Origin: Buddleja alternifolia
Taxonomy: Eukaryota > Streptophyta > Magnoliopsida > Lamiales > Scrophulariaceae
DNA: 64,000 nucleotides
Direction: 5' to 3'
Assembly: GCA_019426215.1 (NCBI GenBank)
Contig: CM033395.1
Location: forward strand, 19,148,569-19,212,568
Shown here: positions 11,795-22,981 of the stretch, piece after piece
Layout: every line of letters begins with the position of its first letter
How positions within the stretch are numbered: position 1 is the first letter of the stretch
Translations under genes and position numbers: made by a program
The notes under the pieces: model-generated
Told to the model about the DNA's origin: nothing
Seen by the model: only the letters and a program-made list of their open reading frames with translations
Database searches by the model: none

Positions 11795-12261
11795 AATGAG
11801 CTGCCACTTTCGTGTTTTCCAGCGCAGGGATAGTGTTTTATTCATAAACGTCTCCACAGATCTCCGAATTGGATGATTCAAGTACCCATGTAAAGATACG
11901 ACATAGATCTAAAACTTTGTAGAAGGACACTTCATCCAATTCTGTCTCTAAAAATATCAAAATGGCGTTCCAACGTGGAGGTTGTTTCTGATTTGGCGCC
12001 CAGGTGTGCGGAAATGGTACTAAAACATGATTTTGGCTAACTCCAGCTTATTTCTTGCTTGTTTGGTCGTGGAGGTGTGAAACATCTTGGCGTAAACTTG
12101 TTTTATACATCATTTTTCCACCCTTTCTTCAATTGTATCCAATTTAGGCCTGAAATCACTTAATGCACGAATTAAACGCACAAGTGACAAAATCAAGTGA
12201 TAAATGAACCTAAAATATAAACGCAAAGGGTCTTAAAAACACGTAAGAATGACTCCTATCA

Positions 12262-12275
12262 ACTCCCCCAAACTT
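12262..12275 (-). other. Polypurine tract of F
   Basis: The plus-strand ACTCCCCCAAACTT is AAGTTTGGGGGAGT on the element strand, immediately before the 3' LTR. Confidence 0.85.
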
Positions 12276-13926
12276 ATCATTTGCTCGACCTCGAGCAATA
12301 AAAGTTCTAGGCATGAAAAACATCATCAACCAAAAGGAGAAAACAAAAACAACAAACGAACTCACTTTCGTGGAGTAAACGATTGCACTTAGCATGTGCA
12401 ACAAGCCTTTAAACCTTTGAGTTACCTCAAAGGACGAGTTATAGTCTCGTGAGGGTTTGCAGAAGATATACCCACAAAATCTAACAAACTTTCAATCCCA
12501 ACCAAATGAATACATCTCAAAATAATTAACAAGAATAAATGGCACAAAATCATCCTTTTATAGCTCACAAATATATATACATATCAACTACTTTTGCTCA
12601 TGTGACACCAATACTCGAAAAGACTCCATAGGGTGTAGTGAAAATAAATCTAAGGTATTATAGTCGAAAGGCATCCTTACCAAATTTTGGACATTAATCC
12701 CATATCTATCAACTTTTGATCAAACACAAAGCATAAGAATCATAGAAAATCTCATAGCCATTTAAATTTCATTATCTCAACCATTCAAACTTTCAATTCA
12801 TATGAAACTTTCCAATTAACTTCATTAAGGCTAGATCATGTGCAATGTTTTATTCCATTAGGCTTTCTATGACACCCATGTAACAAGCTTTAGATCAATG
12901 ACTCCCAAACTAGATAGTTTTGGGGCATTAAGTGTAAAGACACTCCTAAGGATTTAATCACTCAAGTGTCAAAGGCCACGAAATAAAACTAGATCTTTTA
13001 AACAATTCGCTTCTTTTTGGCTTGAGCTTAGCTCAAATTAGCATAATAGTACAGTATATAGGCATGAAACTTTTCACCTCCAGTACATATTAGCCTGACC
13101 ACTTGTGGTCATACCAAACTTCAACCTTTTTAATTCATTGTTTAGCAAAAAAAAAAAAATTACTACTCAACTTATAACCTTATGAAAAATCTAAGTTAAT
13201 TTTTCCGGGAAAAACTCCTTAAGTGTCTCAAGATGGTTATCCTCTCAACTCCTCTACCCTCGATTTATTGTGCAATGTGAATCATCTAAGAAATCAATCC
13301 TAGTCTAGGGTCTCCATGAGCAATTTCAAAGATATATATGTTCCATTAAATTCAAATTATTTCAAGAAATCATGCCATTTTTTTTTTCAAGTTAATCAAT
13401 TTTAATGCATCAATTGGAAAGATAAAAAAAAAAACAATTTATACTTGATTTTCTCAACAAAGAAGTATTTAAACATGATATCATACAAACTTTCCCCCAA
13501 ACTCAAGCTAAAAATTAGCATTGCATTTTCAATGTTCAAAATAAGCACTCTTCTACCCCCAAACTCAAATCCAACATTGTCCTCAATGTTGTTACAAAAA
13601 GTATACGTAACGGTAAAAGAACACTTACAACCAAGGATGTTGAAAAATATCCTTTAACTTCCAATGCATCGTTACAAAGCTTCTTCTCCTCTCGAGTAAA
13701 ATAAGCATCTCTAAACATGGGGTCCAAATGTCTATCATATCTAACACTTCAATTTTTCAAACCATCAAGCATACGAAAACATACATGCCAAAAGTGCATG
13801 TTTGAACATAAACATAAACAAACAAACTAAACAAACAAAAACAAAAGAAAAAAAAAACTTACAAACTTGGGTTGCCTCCCAAGAAGCGCTTGTTTATAGC
13901 CAATAGCTCGACTATTCAGGACCGAC
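12276..13926 (-). other. Gypsy F 3' non-coding region
   Basis: This is 1.65 kb between integrase and the PPT without a usable frame. It matches the corresponding region of E in several blocks, including the 'ttgggttgcctcccaagaag' block at 13870. No env-like gene is present. Runs of A at 13146-13160 and 13425-13435 are low complexity. Confidence 0.7.
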
Positions 13927-14943
13927 TTAAGTCGATGGTTCTCGGAGCTTGACAGATAATGTGTCTGCGCTCCAGTCAGTGCCCGAGTAGTGTTTCAGCC
14001 TATGTCCATTAGTTAAAAATACTTGTCCATCCTCAGTGATAAGCTCCACAGCTCCGGAAGAATACACTCGGGTGACTCGAAAGGGTCCCGACCAACGCGA
14101 TTTGAGCTTGCCTGGGAAGAGCTTGAGTCTAAAGTTGTACATAAGAACTTTCTCACCTTCCTCGAATTCCCGGGGTAGAATATGCTTGTCGTGCCACTTC
14201 TTGGTCCGTTCTTTGTACAGTTTTGCATTCTCGTATGCTTCATGTCTCCACTCCTCGAGCTCATTCAGTTGAAGCAACCTCTTATTACCTATAACACTTG
14301 TATCAAAATTCAAGAATTTGATAGACCAATAAGCACGATGTTCAAGTTCGACAGGTAAATGACAAGCTTTTCCAAATACAAGACAATATGGGGACATGCC
14401 AATAGGGGTTTTAAAAGCAGTACGGTAAGCCCACAATGCATCATCTAATTTCAGAGACCAATCAGTTCGATGGCTATTTACCGTTTTTTTTAAAATCCGT
14501 TTAATTTTCCTATTAGACACTTCGACTTGCCCACTAGTTTGAGGGTGGTAAGGGGTTGAGATTTTATGCTTAACACCATATTTGTTCAACAAGTTTTCAA
14601 ATTGCTTGTTACGAAAATGTGTGCCTCCATCACTTATAATTGCTCTCGGGGTTCCAAATCGTGCAAAAATATGTTTTCTCAAAAATCTAAGAACAACCCT
14701 AGCATCATTAGTTTGCAAAGCCTCAGCTTCGACCCATTTAGACACATAATCAACAGCGACTAGAATATACCTATTGGAACAAGAACTAGGAAAAGGTCCC
14801 ATAAAATCTATACCCCACACATCAAATAATTCACATTCAAGCACATTATTCATAGGCATTTCATGTCGTCTAGAGATATTACCTACTCTTTGGCATCTAT
14901 CACATTTTTGAACATAAGCGTGTGCATCTTTAAATAAAGTAGG
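13927..14943 (-). pseudogene. Gypsy F integrase
   Basis: Integrase joins element cDNA to chromosomal DNA. The frame 14859-13927 (310 residues) shows the full DDE triad: D in GIDFMGPF, D in IISDGGTHF, and E in [10 protein letters not shown]. The GPF motif near the C-terminus ([13 protein letters not shown]) is typical of gypsy integrases. The zinc finger's second half (CDRCQ) lies just upstream at about 14890-14905, and a TGA stop at 14945 region (from TGG in FFWPTLF-like context) separates it from the preceding frame. The core itself is uninterrupted; no chromodomain is visible. It is part of one polyprotein and would only be made by reading through the stops. Confidence 0.85.
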
Positions 14944-15162
14944 TCAGAAAAAACCTGATTGCAGAACCTTGGCAGCAGTCTTGGATGGGCCAAAGTGGCC
15001 ACCTATCACCATGTCATGGCAATGAGCCAAGACGGAGGTCATTTCTTCCTCGGGTACACAACGCCTGATAATTCCCTCGACACCAATTTTAAACAAATAG
15101 GGCTCTTCCCACAGATAGTGCCTAACATCTTTCAAAAACTTCTTTCTTTGGTGAAATGTCAA
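14944..15162 (-). pseudogene. Gypsy F pol, RNase H to integrase linker
   Basis: The open segment of 72 residues carries the H-H part of the integrase zinc-binding region (ALAHCHDMVIGGHFGPSKTA). It is in the expected order between RNase H and the integrase core. 15163-15359 continues the polyprotein but contains several stops. Confidence 0.7.
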
Positions 15163-15359
15163 ATCAGGGGGTAAAATTCCAGCAACTATATAGTTAGCAT
15201 AATCAGCATACCAGGGGATTGAAATAGAAGAAAGAGTAAAAAGCTGCTCATCGGGGAATTCATCTCCTATTGGGTCTCATCCATTTTCTTATCCACTAAT
15301 TCTAGTCTAGATAGGTGATCAGCTACTACATTTTCAGATCCTTTTTTATCTTTTATTTC

Positions 15360-16322
15360 TTAGTCAAACTCTTGTAGTAATAAGATCCACCTGAGTAGTC
15401 TAGGTTTTGCGTCTTTTTTAGCAAGCAAGGATTTCAAGGCCGAGTGATCAGTGTATACTATTACTTTGTTAAGCACAAGATAGGAGTGAAATTTGTCAAA
15501 AGCAAAAATGACAGCTAAAAGCTCTTTTTCAGTCGTAGCATAATTGAGTTGGGCCTCATTTAAGGTACGACTAGCATAGTAAATAGTATGAAAGATTTTA
15601 CCCTTCCTTTGACCTAGTACGGCTCCAACGGCAATGTCGCTCGCATCGCACATCAACTCGAATGGTAGGCTCCAATCTGGGGCGGACATCACAGGTGATG
15701 AGATTAATTTCTCCTTCAGGGTGAGGAAGGCCTGCATGCATGCATCATTAAAGTCAAACACTGCATTTTTCATGGTCAAGTTAGACAGGGGTTTAGCAAT
15801 TTTAGAAAAATTTGAAATAAAACGCCTGTAAAACCCGGCATGTCCCAAAAAGCTTCTCACGGCTTTGACCGTGGTGGGTGGTGGAAGATTAGCTATCACT
15901 TCAATTTTCGCTCTATCCACCTCAATCCCCTTGTGGGAGATCTTATGACCCAGAACAATTCCTTCTTGTACCATGAAATAACACTTTTCCCAATTTAAGA
16001 CTAGATCAGTCTCCTCACACCTCTGCAAAACTAAGGTTAGATTGTGCAAACATCTATCATATGTAGAGCCAAAAACAGAAAAACCATCCATGAAGATTTC
16101 AAGAAATTGCTCGACCATGTCATGAAATATAGCCATCATGCATCTTTGAAAAGTAGCAGGTGCATTACATAAGCCAAAAGGCATACGCCTATAAGCAAAA
16201 GTGCCGTAAGGACAAGTGAAAGTAGTTTTCTCTTGATCCTCGGGTGTAATAGCAATTTGGTTATAGCCGGAGTACCCATCCAAAAAACAGTAATATTCAT
16301 GCCCGGCTAATCTTTCTAACAT
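15360..16322 (-). pseudogene. Gypsy F reverse transcriptase and RNase H
   Basis: This frame of 320 residues holds most of [35 protein letters not shown], and the active-site box, which here reads FMDG. The usual form is FMDD, so the second catalytic aspartate is glycine (GGT codon at 16083-16085). RNase H follows with [13 protein letters not shown] and TDHSAL, all three acidic positions present. A stop at 16353-16355 separates it from the upstream RT start, and a TAG at 15361 region ends it. The altered active site should abolish DNA synthesis. Confidence 0.88.
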
Positions 16323-16355
16323 TTGATCGATAAAGGGGAAGGGAAAGTGGTCTTT

Positions 16356-19289
16356 TCAGGTATATTCATTCAATTTACGATAGTCTATGCAAACCCTAAA
16401 ACCAGTGACAATTCTAGATTGAATTAACTCATTATTGTCATTACGAACTACTGTCGTACCTCCTTTCTTGGGCACTACCTGCGTTGGACTTACCCATGGA
16501 CTATCAGAGATAGGGAAGATAATGCCGGCATCGAGTAACTCGATTACCTCTTTCTTCACCACTTCTTGAATTTGAGGATTAGACCTCCTTTGTGGTTGTA
16601 TAGTGGGCCTTGAGCTTTTTTCCATTAAAATCTTATGCATGCAGATGGCTGGGCTGATCCCCTTGATATCAGCAATCTTCCATCCAAAGGCTTTTTTGTG
16701 ATCTCTCAACACCTCCAGTAACCTTGCTTCTTGTTGATCTGTAAGAGAAGAAGAAATGATGAGTGGCAAGGTTTCATCGTCATTTAAATAAACATATTTA
16801 AGATGAGAGGGTAGAGTTTTTAGGTCAAGAGTTGGTGGCTCTTCAATAGATGGTTTGGAGTGGCTAGACAGTGGGCTATCCAACTTCTCAAATTTCTTCG
16901 TGGGGTATTGTGCACGCCTCTCTAAGCTATGAACAACTTCCAGTTGTTTATCACTGGCCGACTCAACATCCGTGGAGTTCATTATGCATACCTCAAGTGG
17001 ATCATCAGAGATGTTTTCCTGAAAGTGTTCAATAATCAAAGGATCAAAAGCATCTATTCTTAAACATGACGCATCATCACCAACATGCTTCATAACCTTG
17101 TATACGTCAAAAGTATCTCTCTCCTCACCCACATTCAAAGTTAACTTACCATTGGCTATGTCGATCATAGCTTTACCTGTGGCTAGGAAAGGTCTTCCTA
17201 GGATGAGAAGAACTTCAACATCTTCTTCCACCTCCAGAACCACGAAGTCCACCGGGAAGTAAAACTTGTCAACTTGCACGATGACATCCTCTATGATTCC
17301 CTTCGGGTGTTTGATTGATCGATCTGCAAGTTGGGGGCTCATCGAGGTTGGCTTTAGATTCCCCAAACCCAATTTCTGGAACAACGAGTAAGGAAGAAGA
17401 TTTATGCTGGCGCCCGAATCACATAGCACTCGGTCGAATTTGAGTTGCCCAATAGTGCAAGGAATTGTGAGGGTCCCTGGATCCTTGAGTTTCTGTGGCA
17501 ACTTGTTCAACACTACTGCTGAGCATGCTTCAGTCAAGCACACCGTTCCATTGCCTTCCCACTTCTGCTTATTGGATAGAATATCCTTGAAAAACTTGAT
17601 GTAATTGGGCATCTGCAAAATCACATCAATAAAAGGAATATTAATTCGAACTTCTCGAAGAATTTCTAAAATCCTAAGAAAACTCTTATCCATATCTTTC
17701 TTATTCTTTTTATGTGCTAGGGGGAAAGGGAGACGTATTTCAATAGGATTAGACAAAGAAGGAGTCAAAGTTTCAGAAGACGCCCTGTCTGCCTGTGAAG
17801 TACGGACTTGATCCTGCCCCAAGTACGTACTTGAGCTGTGTGAAGTACTTACTTGGTTCTGGTCAAGTACGTACTTGGGAGACAGATTTGAATTTTCAAG
17901 TTTATCAAAAGTTTGAACATTGTCCTCTTCAAGTGCGGACTTGGACTGCTTGGGAGGTGCAATTTTCAATTCTTTGCCACTTCTCAGAGCGATGGCATGG
18001 CATTGCTCTTTTGGGTTTTTCTCTGTATCACTCGGCAGTGTCCCGGGTGCTCTTCCACCTGCATCAATCGATAATTGTGCAAATTGGTGCTGCATCTCTT
18101 TCATTCCCGTCATAACACCATGTAACATCAATCGAAGCTCTGCGAATGATTCGTCTGATTTTTGCATGTGAGCCGCCAATCTTTCTTCGACAGTCGATGG
18201 TCTTGGAACTTGACCTTGTGGCTTAAAATTTCCAGGCCTTTGAGTTTGGTTGTTGTAAAACGGAGGCCTCGGTGCTTGGTAGATGCCTTGTTGTGAATTT
18301 TGTGCGGGATTTGGTCTTTTCGAAAAATTCTCGGGTATGTGGAAGCTCAATTGAGGCTTGTTTGAATTTCCGACATAGTTCACATCACTAATGGTTAGCT
18401 CAGCCTCTAGATTAATATTTTGTTCTACCTCTTGAGCAACATCAACCCTTTGGGATTGTAGAGGAAACTCATCGTCATCTTCAGGGTACAGTTCATCATC
18501 CCGTGCCATCTGCTCTAGTTTCGCCCACACTGTTCTGCTATCGAGACCCAAAAGATCACCGCCTGCTCCTGCATTAAGTCTGTGACGAATCCGAGACCGG
18601 ACTCCATTAAAGAAATGTAGCACTCGCTCGTCTCTTGAATAGTTGTGATCGTGGCACTTTCGAAGCAGACTCTTGTATCTTGCCCATGCTGATGCTAACG
18701 ATTCATCCCGTTTTTGCTTAAAACCCTTGATCTCGCTTCTTAACTCGTTAATCCTTGATGGAGGGAAGAACTTGTTGAGAAACTCTTCGACTAACTCTTC
18801 CCACGTTTCAATGGATTGTGGGGGCAACGACTTGTACCACAAAGTCCCTTTATCCTTAAGCGAAAAATGAAATAATCGGAGGCGGATGGCATCAAGATCT
18901 CTTGGGTGGAATTGCATGGTAGATAACACATTCTCGAAGTGCTCTAGATGGTCATGAGGTGACTCTTTCGAATCACCATAAAATTGTTCAGCTTGAACCA
19001 TGCTAAACATGTGAGGTGGAATGTGGAAGTTCGGCGTGGCAAAATTGGGGACCACAACAGGCCCCGGCGTAGTGTGTACACGGGCTGGCTGATTACCACG
19101 AACAGATGGAGGTGGTGCTGGTAGTGCCGGTTGCATAGCTTGGAACAGATTTTGCAACCATTCTCTATTCTCGGGCAGATTCATATCAGGGAAGTTGCCA
19201 GCCATAGCTCGATTTCTCTGGTTTGCACGAAGCGTACGCTCGATCTCAGGGTCAAATTCCTCTAAAGCCTCTCCTGAGGCTCGAGTCAT
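16356..19289 (-). CDS. Gypsy F Gag-protease-RT start
   Basis: This long intact frame of 977 residues starts MTRASGEALEEF. The gag domain lies at about residues 100-240 (FYGDSKESPHDHLEHF, then WEELVEEFLNKFFPPSRI). No CCHC zinc knuckle is visible. A serine/glutamine-rich linker at about residues 450-520 is encoded by DNA with repeated palindromic CAAGTACGTACTTG words. The aspartic protease motif LCDSGAS is near residue 622, followed by ILGRPFLATG. The frame ends in the first RT block (VCIDYRKLNEYT) at a stop where the family normally continues with a basic residue. The product would form capsid and protease but lacks active RT. Confidence 0.9.
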   Translation of the reverse strand: MTRASGEALEEFDPEIERTLRANQRNRAMAGNFPDMNLPENREWLQNLFQAMQPALPAPPPSVRGNQPARVHTTPGPVVVPNFATPNFHIPPHMFSMVQAEQFYGDSKESPHDHLEHFENVLSTMQFHPRDLDAIRLRLFHFSLKDKGTLWYKSLPPQSIETWEELVEEFLNKFFPPSRINELRSEIKGFKQKRDESLASAWARYKSLLRKCHDHNYSRDERVLHFFNGVRSRIRHRLNAGAGGDLLGLDSRTVWAKLEQMARDDELYPEDDDEFPLQSQRVDVAQEVEQNINLEAELTISDVNYVGNSNKPQLSFHIPENFSKRPNPAQNSQQGIYQAPRPPFYNNQTQRPGNFKPQGQVPRPSTVEERLAAHMQKSDESFAELRLMLHGVMTGMKEMQHQFAQLSIDAGGRAPGTLPSDTEKNPKEQCHAIALRSGKELKIAPPKQSKSALEEDNVQTFDKLENSNLSPKYVLDQNQVSTSHSSSTYLGQDQVRTSQADRASSETLTPSLSNPIEIRLPFPLAHKKNKKDMDKSFLRILEILREVRINIPFIDVILQMPNYIKFFKDILSNKQKWEGNGTVCLTEACSAVVLNKLPQKLKDPGTLTIPCTIGQLKFDRVLCDSGASINLLPYSLFQKLGLGNLKPTSMSPQLADRSIKHPKGIIEDVIVQVDKFYFPVDFVVLEVEEDVEVLLILGRPFLATGKAMIDIANGKLTLNVGEERDTFDVYKVMKHVGDDASCLRIDAFDPLIIEHFQENISDDPLEVCIMNSTDVESASDKQLEVVHSLERRAQYPTKKFEKLDSPLSSHSKPSIEEPPTLDLKTLPSHLKYVYLNDDETLPLIISSSLTDQQEARLLEVLRDHKKAFGWKIADIKGISPAICMHKILMEKSSRPTIQPQRRSNPQIQEVVKKEVIELLDAGIIFPISDSPWVSPTQVVPKKGGTTVVRNDNNELIQSRIVTGFRVCIDYRKLNEYT

Positions 19290-19439
19290 TCACCAAAAGA
19301 TCAACCTGTTTGAAACAAAGAAGCAAACCAACAGAAATTTAAATATAGAAAATAACAGTAAGAATAATAGAAAATAATAAAACGACAAAAGAAATTAAAG
19401 CTAAAAATTGCAATAAAATCCGAAACTAAAATAAATCAA
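19290..19439 (-). other. Gypsy F leader
   Basis: Short A-rich (plus strand) non-coding leader between the primer site and the gag start. The part near 19400 matches the surviving E leader at 5580-5630. Confidence 0.7.
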
Positions 19440-19463
19440 GTCCCCGGCAACGGCGCCAAAAAC
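19440..19463 (-). other. Primer-binding site, gypsy F
   Basis: The element strand reads TGGCGCCGTTGCCGGGGAC directly after the 5' LTR. This form is characteristic of Athila-lineage elements, which are reported to use tRNA-Asp. Confidence 0.8.
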
Positions 19464-20442
19464 TTGACACGAAAAATCCTTACGTGTATTAAACAGCAAG
19501 TGGACTGGTCGTGTGTAGTAATAAAGTGGACTTTAAGTCCGAGTTATCGATCCCACAGAGACAAGATTATTTAAAGCTAGGAATTTAAAAGCAATTAAAA
19601 TTGAATTAAAAGATTGTCATTAATTTACAATAAAAACGTAAAAACGAGACTTAGCAAATAGATTTAGATTCTTATGAGATAAAACAACTAAGGCACATGC
19701 TTCAGCCAAATTTACTTGTTAATATAAATATGAACTATTCTTCGTATTATTAGACTACTATTGCTTTGGTGAAAATTTCTTAATTAATTACTACGCGATG
19801 TCTTGGCTGTAATAATCCTATGATAAATTGACAGTTCTCTAAATATGTCTATCCGAGAATTTAATCAATAATCATGCATTCAAGTTCTAGAATTTCCCCG
19901 AATAAATCCGGCTAACTGCACCCGGGAATCTCTACCTATCTCTAGGGGCAATTCCCTATTTTTTACGGATGATGTGATGATTTCTTTGAACCCTAACTTA
20001 TATTCTTTCAAACTATTAAGTTAGGCAATATGACAAACATATGGCGATCAAACATATGCAAGTAATTACGCACAAAATCAAAACACAAAGCAATTGTAGA
20101 ATTAATACGAAGAATAATATCATATATATATACTCATAACTTTGGCCTTCACATGGCCCTAGTTAAGGGAAAATTAGTTCATAATTGAAATTGGGAAAAC
20201 AATAAAAACATAGAATTACTCATAGATAAAGATGAATATCAAACTAAGAAACTCCCTATTTTGGATTGATGATCGATTCTTGATTGGAAGCTTGAATCCC
20301 TCCTTTTCCTCTTCTTAGCTCTTCAAGTATGATGATAGGATGACTCAAAACCAAGAGAATGCTCCCCCAAACCCCTGAATTTTCGTCTTCACACTCTCAA
20401 AGGATGATTTTTTGATGTCCTCAAGTGAGCTCCCCACTCCCC

Positions 20443-20450
20443 TTTAAATA
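20443..20450 (-). promoter_or_regulatory. TATA-like box, 5' LTR of F
   Basis: TATTTAAA on the minus strand, the same position as in the 3' LTR. This copy would drive element transcription. Confidence 0.45.
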
Positions 20451-20459
20451 CCCAAAAAT

Positions 20460-20567
20460 CCACCTACCAAGAATTTGCACCTACCATTCTCTTGTTTTCC
20501 ACCTAACAAGAATTTGCACCTACCAAGAATTTGCACCTACCATTCTCTTGTTTTCCACCTAACAAGA
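20460..20567. repeat. 56-bp minisatellite in 5' LTR of F
   Basis: About two units of the repeat described at 11519-11794. The 168-bp length difference between the two tracts equals three 56-bp units and explains the LTR size difference. Confidence 0.85.
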
Positions 20568-21035
20568 AAATGAGCTGCCACTTTTGTGTTTTCCAGCGCA
20601 GGGATAGTGTTTTATTCATAAATGTCTCCACAGATCTCCGAATTGGATGATTCAAGTACCCATGTAAAGATAAGACATAGATATAAAACTTTTTAGAAGG
20701 ACACTTCATCCAATTCTGTCTCTAAAAATATCAAAAGGGCGTTCCAACGTGGAGGTTGTTTCTGATTTGGCGCCCAGGTGTGCGGAAATGGTACTAAAAC
20801 ATGATTTTGGCTAACTCCAGCTTATTTCTTGCTTGTTTGGTCGTGGAGGTGTGAAACATCTTGGCGTAAACTTGTTTTATACATCATTTTTCCACCCTTT
20901 CTTCAATTGTATCCACTTAAGGCCTGAAATCACTTAATGCACAAATTAAACGCACAAGTGACAAAATCAAGTGATAAATGAACCTAAAACATAAATGCAA
21001 AGGGGCTTAAAAACACGGAAAAATGACTCCTATCA

Positions 21036-21319
21036 CATAATAATGTAAAATTACCAAACTACCCTCAGTGACCATCACGAGCTAGTTTATATGCTTTGGC
21101 CAAAGACTTACAATTTTGATTACTTATGATCGTACATGTCACATACTCATTTACTATCGAGACGGTGAATCCCATACTGGCAGTTATCTTACAATATCGA
21201 ATGCAGTAGTTGAATCGTACTTCGAGGTCGACACCACCTATCAGGTGATACGGGTATAACTACTCTGATAACATATCCAACACTACAAGCACACTGTTAA
21301 TAACTCCTTAGGTCTAAAG
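21036..21319 (-). repeat. LTR of copia G, piece 3
   Basis: It starts with the right CATAA duplication and continues the G LTR ('tagtttatatgctttggcc', 'tatcgagacggtgaatccc'), matching 23840-24120. It ends in TAAAG, the target duplication of solo LTR H. Confidence 0.8.
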
Positions 21320-22981
21320 TGTTGGGAATGTGCCCTCGATGCTAACGAGGAGTTAGAATATAAGGCACGAGTTTATATTGTGCAACCTCTAATTAATATA
21401 AAGGCAATAGTATGTTGTTCGTATAACTCTTGATGGCGTCCATAAGTTTTACATGAACAACTAGTCCATGTTTGTCAAGGCAAACCTTCGCACTCCTTAT
21501 AGTAGTTAAAGAGATGGGCACTGGAAGGGTTTGATACTTGATCACTTAAATAGTTCGCAAGTCAAAGAATCTCAATTGGGCATTGAGATTCATATGGAGT
21601 TACACATGCTCGGACAGAGGAGTGCCAGTCGAACACTATGGGATAGTGGGAGTTTGTGTCATAGATACATTGATGGGATTAGTGTATTTGAACAGGGCTC
21701 GTAGTAATCCGATCACATGAGTTTTTACTCAGTGACTGTTAATGACTGGATTACTGATTATGAAGGTATACGTGAGCCGTAGACCTGAGGAGTCATGGTC
21801 ACAGTGTGCTTGTGATGTTGGATTCTGTCATTAGAGTAGTTAGGCCAAATTCACCTGTTGGTGGGGTCGATATCGAAGTGCATTCCAATGGGCAAGTAGC
21901 ATGTGAGGTGATTTCTAAGAGGGAATTCATTATCTCGAAAGTAAAGGAGAAGTATCCTATGCGATCATAGGTAAATTAGATTGAAAGTCTCTAGCAGAGC
22001 TGATGAAGTAACTCGTGTTTGGTAATCTCATATTACTCTGATTCTTAGCATAGCATCGAGTCCTGTGAGTTTGACATATTCCATGACTCTCACTCGATCG
22101 GAATACGTCAGTGAAGGGCTTATACTCATATGATATTCATAATCTAGAGGTTCATAATGACATAGTCATTTCGTACTCTGTTGGGCTATGATGTGGGGCC
22201 ACAGTGCTGGATAGGTGTCACCCACATCTTTTGGTATCCTCCCATTGGCAATCGAGACAAACCTAGAGAGTCGCGCTATAAAAGAATAGACGGGGAAATC
22301 GAGTCTTGTATTTGGAGGGTGTTCTAGTAATTTGTCCTTGAGAAGGATGAATTAATTAATTAGACAAATTAATTTAATTAGTTGTTTAATTGGATTAAAA
22401 ATGGTAAATTAAATTAATTAGTTTGAATATTTAATGGACTAGGTTAATTAATATTTAAACTATAATATTAGTTAATTAATTAATTAATTGATAAGAATAT
22501 TCATTTAATTAATATATATTTAATTGGATTAAATATTAATTGATTAAATTAATTGGACTAAATTGACTGGGTCAACATAGTCCAATTAATTGTCTGATGG
22601 CCCTATGAGGCGTGTACTGCTGGGAATTAAGTTGGAGGACAAGCCAGAGAACACTACAATTCACATTACGTGAAATTCCTCCACCAGAAATACAATGCAG
22701 AGAAAAGCTCTCTCTTCCACTCTGTCTCACCTAGCTGCCTATGGAGTTAGAGATGTAGATTTTCGGAGTCGATTCCACCTTGTGATGATCTAGAGATGGT
22801 ACAATTGAACCATTGGAGAAGATCAAAAATTCGCGAGGACCAAAGTTGAATACGCGAAAAGGTAAGTTTTTCGTATTCATTTTTTTTAATTAAAAATCGA
22901 CGAAAGTCACAAATTGATCTTGGTTTGGGAATTCAGATCTTTTTTTCATTTCCGCTGCGCATGCCAACATGATTGCCAACA
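21320..22981 (+). mobile_element. Solo LTR H (copia type)
   Basis: It starts TGTTGGGAATGTGCCCTC and ends GATTGCCAACA, 1662 bp, flanked by a perfect 5-bp duplication TAAAG (21315-21319 and 22982-22986). No primer site, PPT or internal sequence adjoins it, so it is a solo LTR left by recombination between two LTRs. It has a 'cctagagagtcgcgcta' block also found in the M LTRs, a TTAATT-rich stretch at 22340-22570, and the 'tttccgctgcgc' end block common to the copia LTRs here. Confidence 0.93.

Larger units (their letters stand above)
10526..12261 (-). repeat. 3' LTR of gypsy F
   Basis: The plus strand reads TGACACGAAAAATCC to GACTCCTATCA, 1736 bp. A minus-strand TATA-like box (TATTTAAA) is at 11503-11510. 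It carries an expanded 56-bp minisatellite at 11519-11794, which accounts for its extra length over the partner LTR. Confidence 0.93.
10526..21035 (-). mobile_element. Gypsy element F, Athila-like, full length
   Basis: This is a complete minus-strand Ty3/gypsy element with two LTRs (TGATAGGAGTCA...CGTGTCA), a primer site, gag-pro-RT-RNase H-integrase order, a 3' non-coding region and a PPT. A perfect 5-bp duplication CATAA flanks it (10521-10525 and 21036-21040). The LTRs differ at roughly 1-2% of positions apart from a repeat-number change, so insertion was fairly recent. Several stops in pol and a changed RT active site make it non-autonomous now. Confidence 0.93.
19465..21035 (-). repeat. 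5' LTR of gypsy F
   Basis: 1571 bp, TGACACGAAAA to GACTCCTATCA on the plus strand. It matches 10526-12261 with scattered substitutions and lacks three minisatellite units. The TATA-like box is at 20443-20450 on the minus strand. Confidence 0.93.

Noticed and set aside
22276..22284. TATA box in solo LTR H (ctataaaag)
   Set aside because: The corresponding block in the M LTRs reads 'gcgctaaagg' and is not their TATA site, so a promoter role is not supported.
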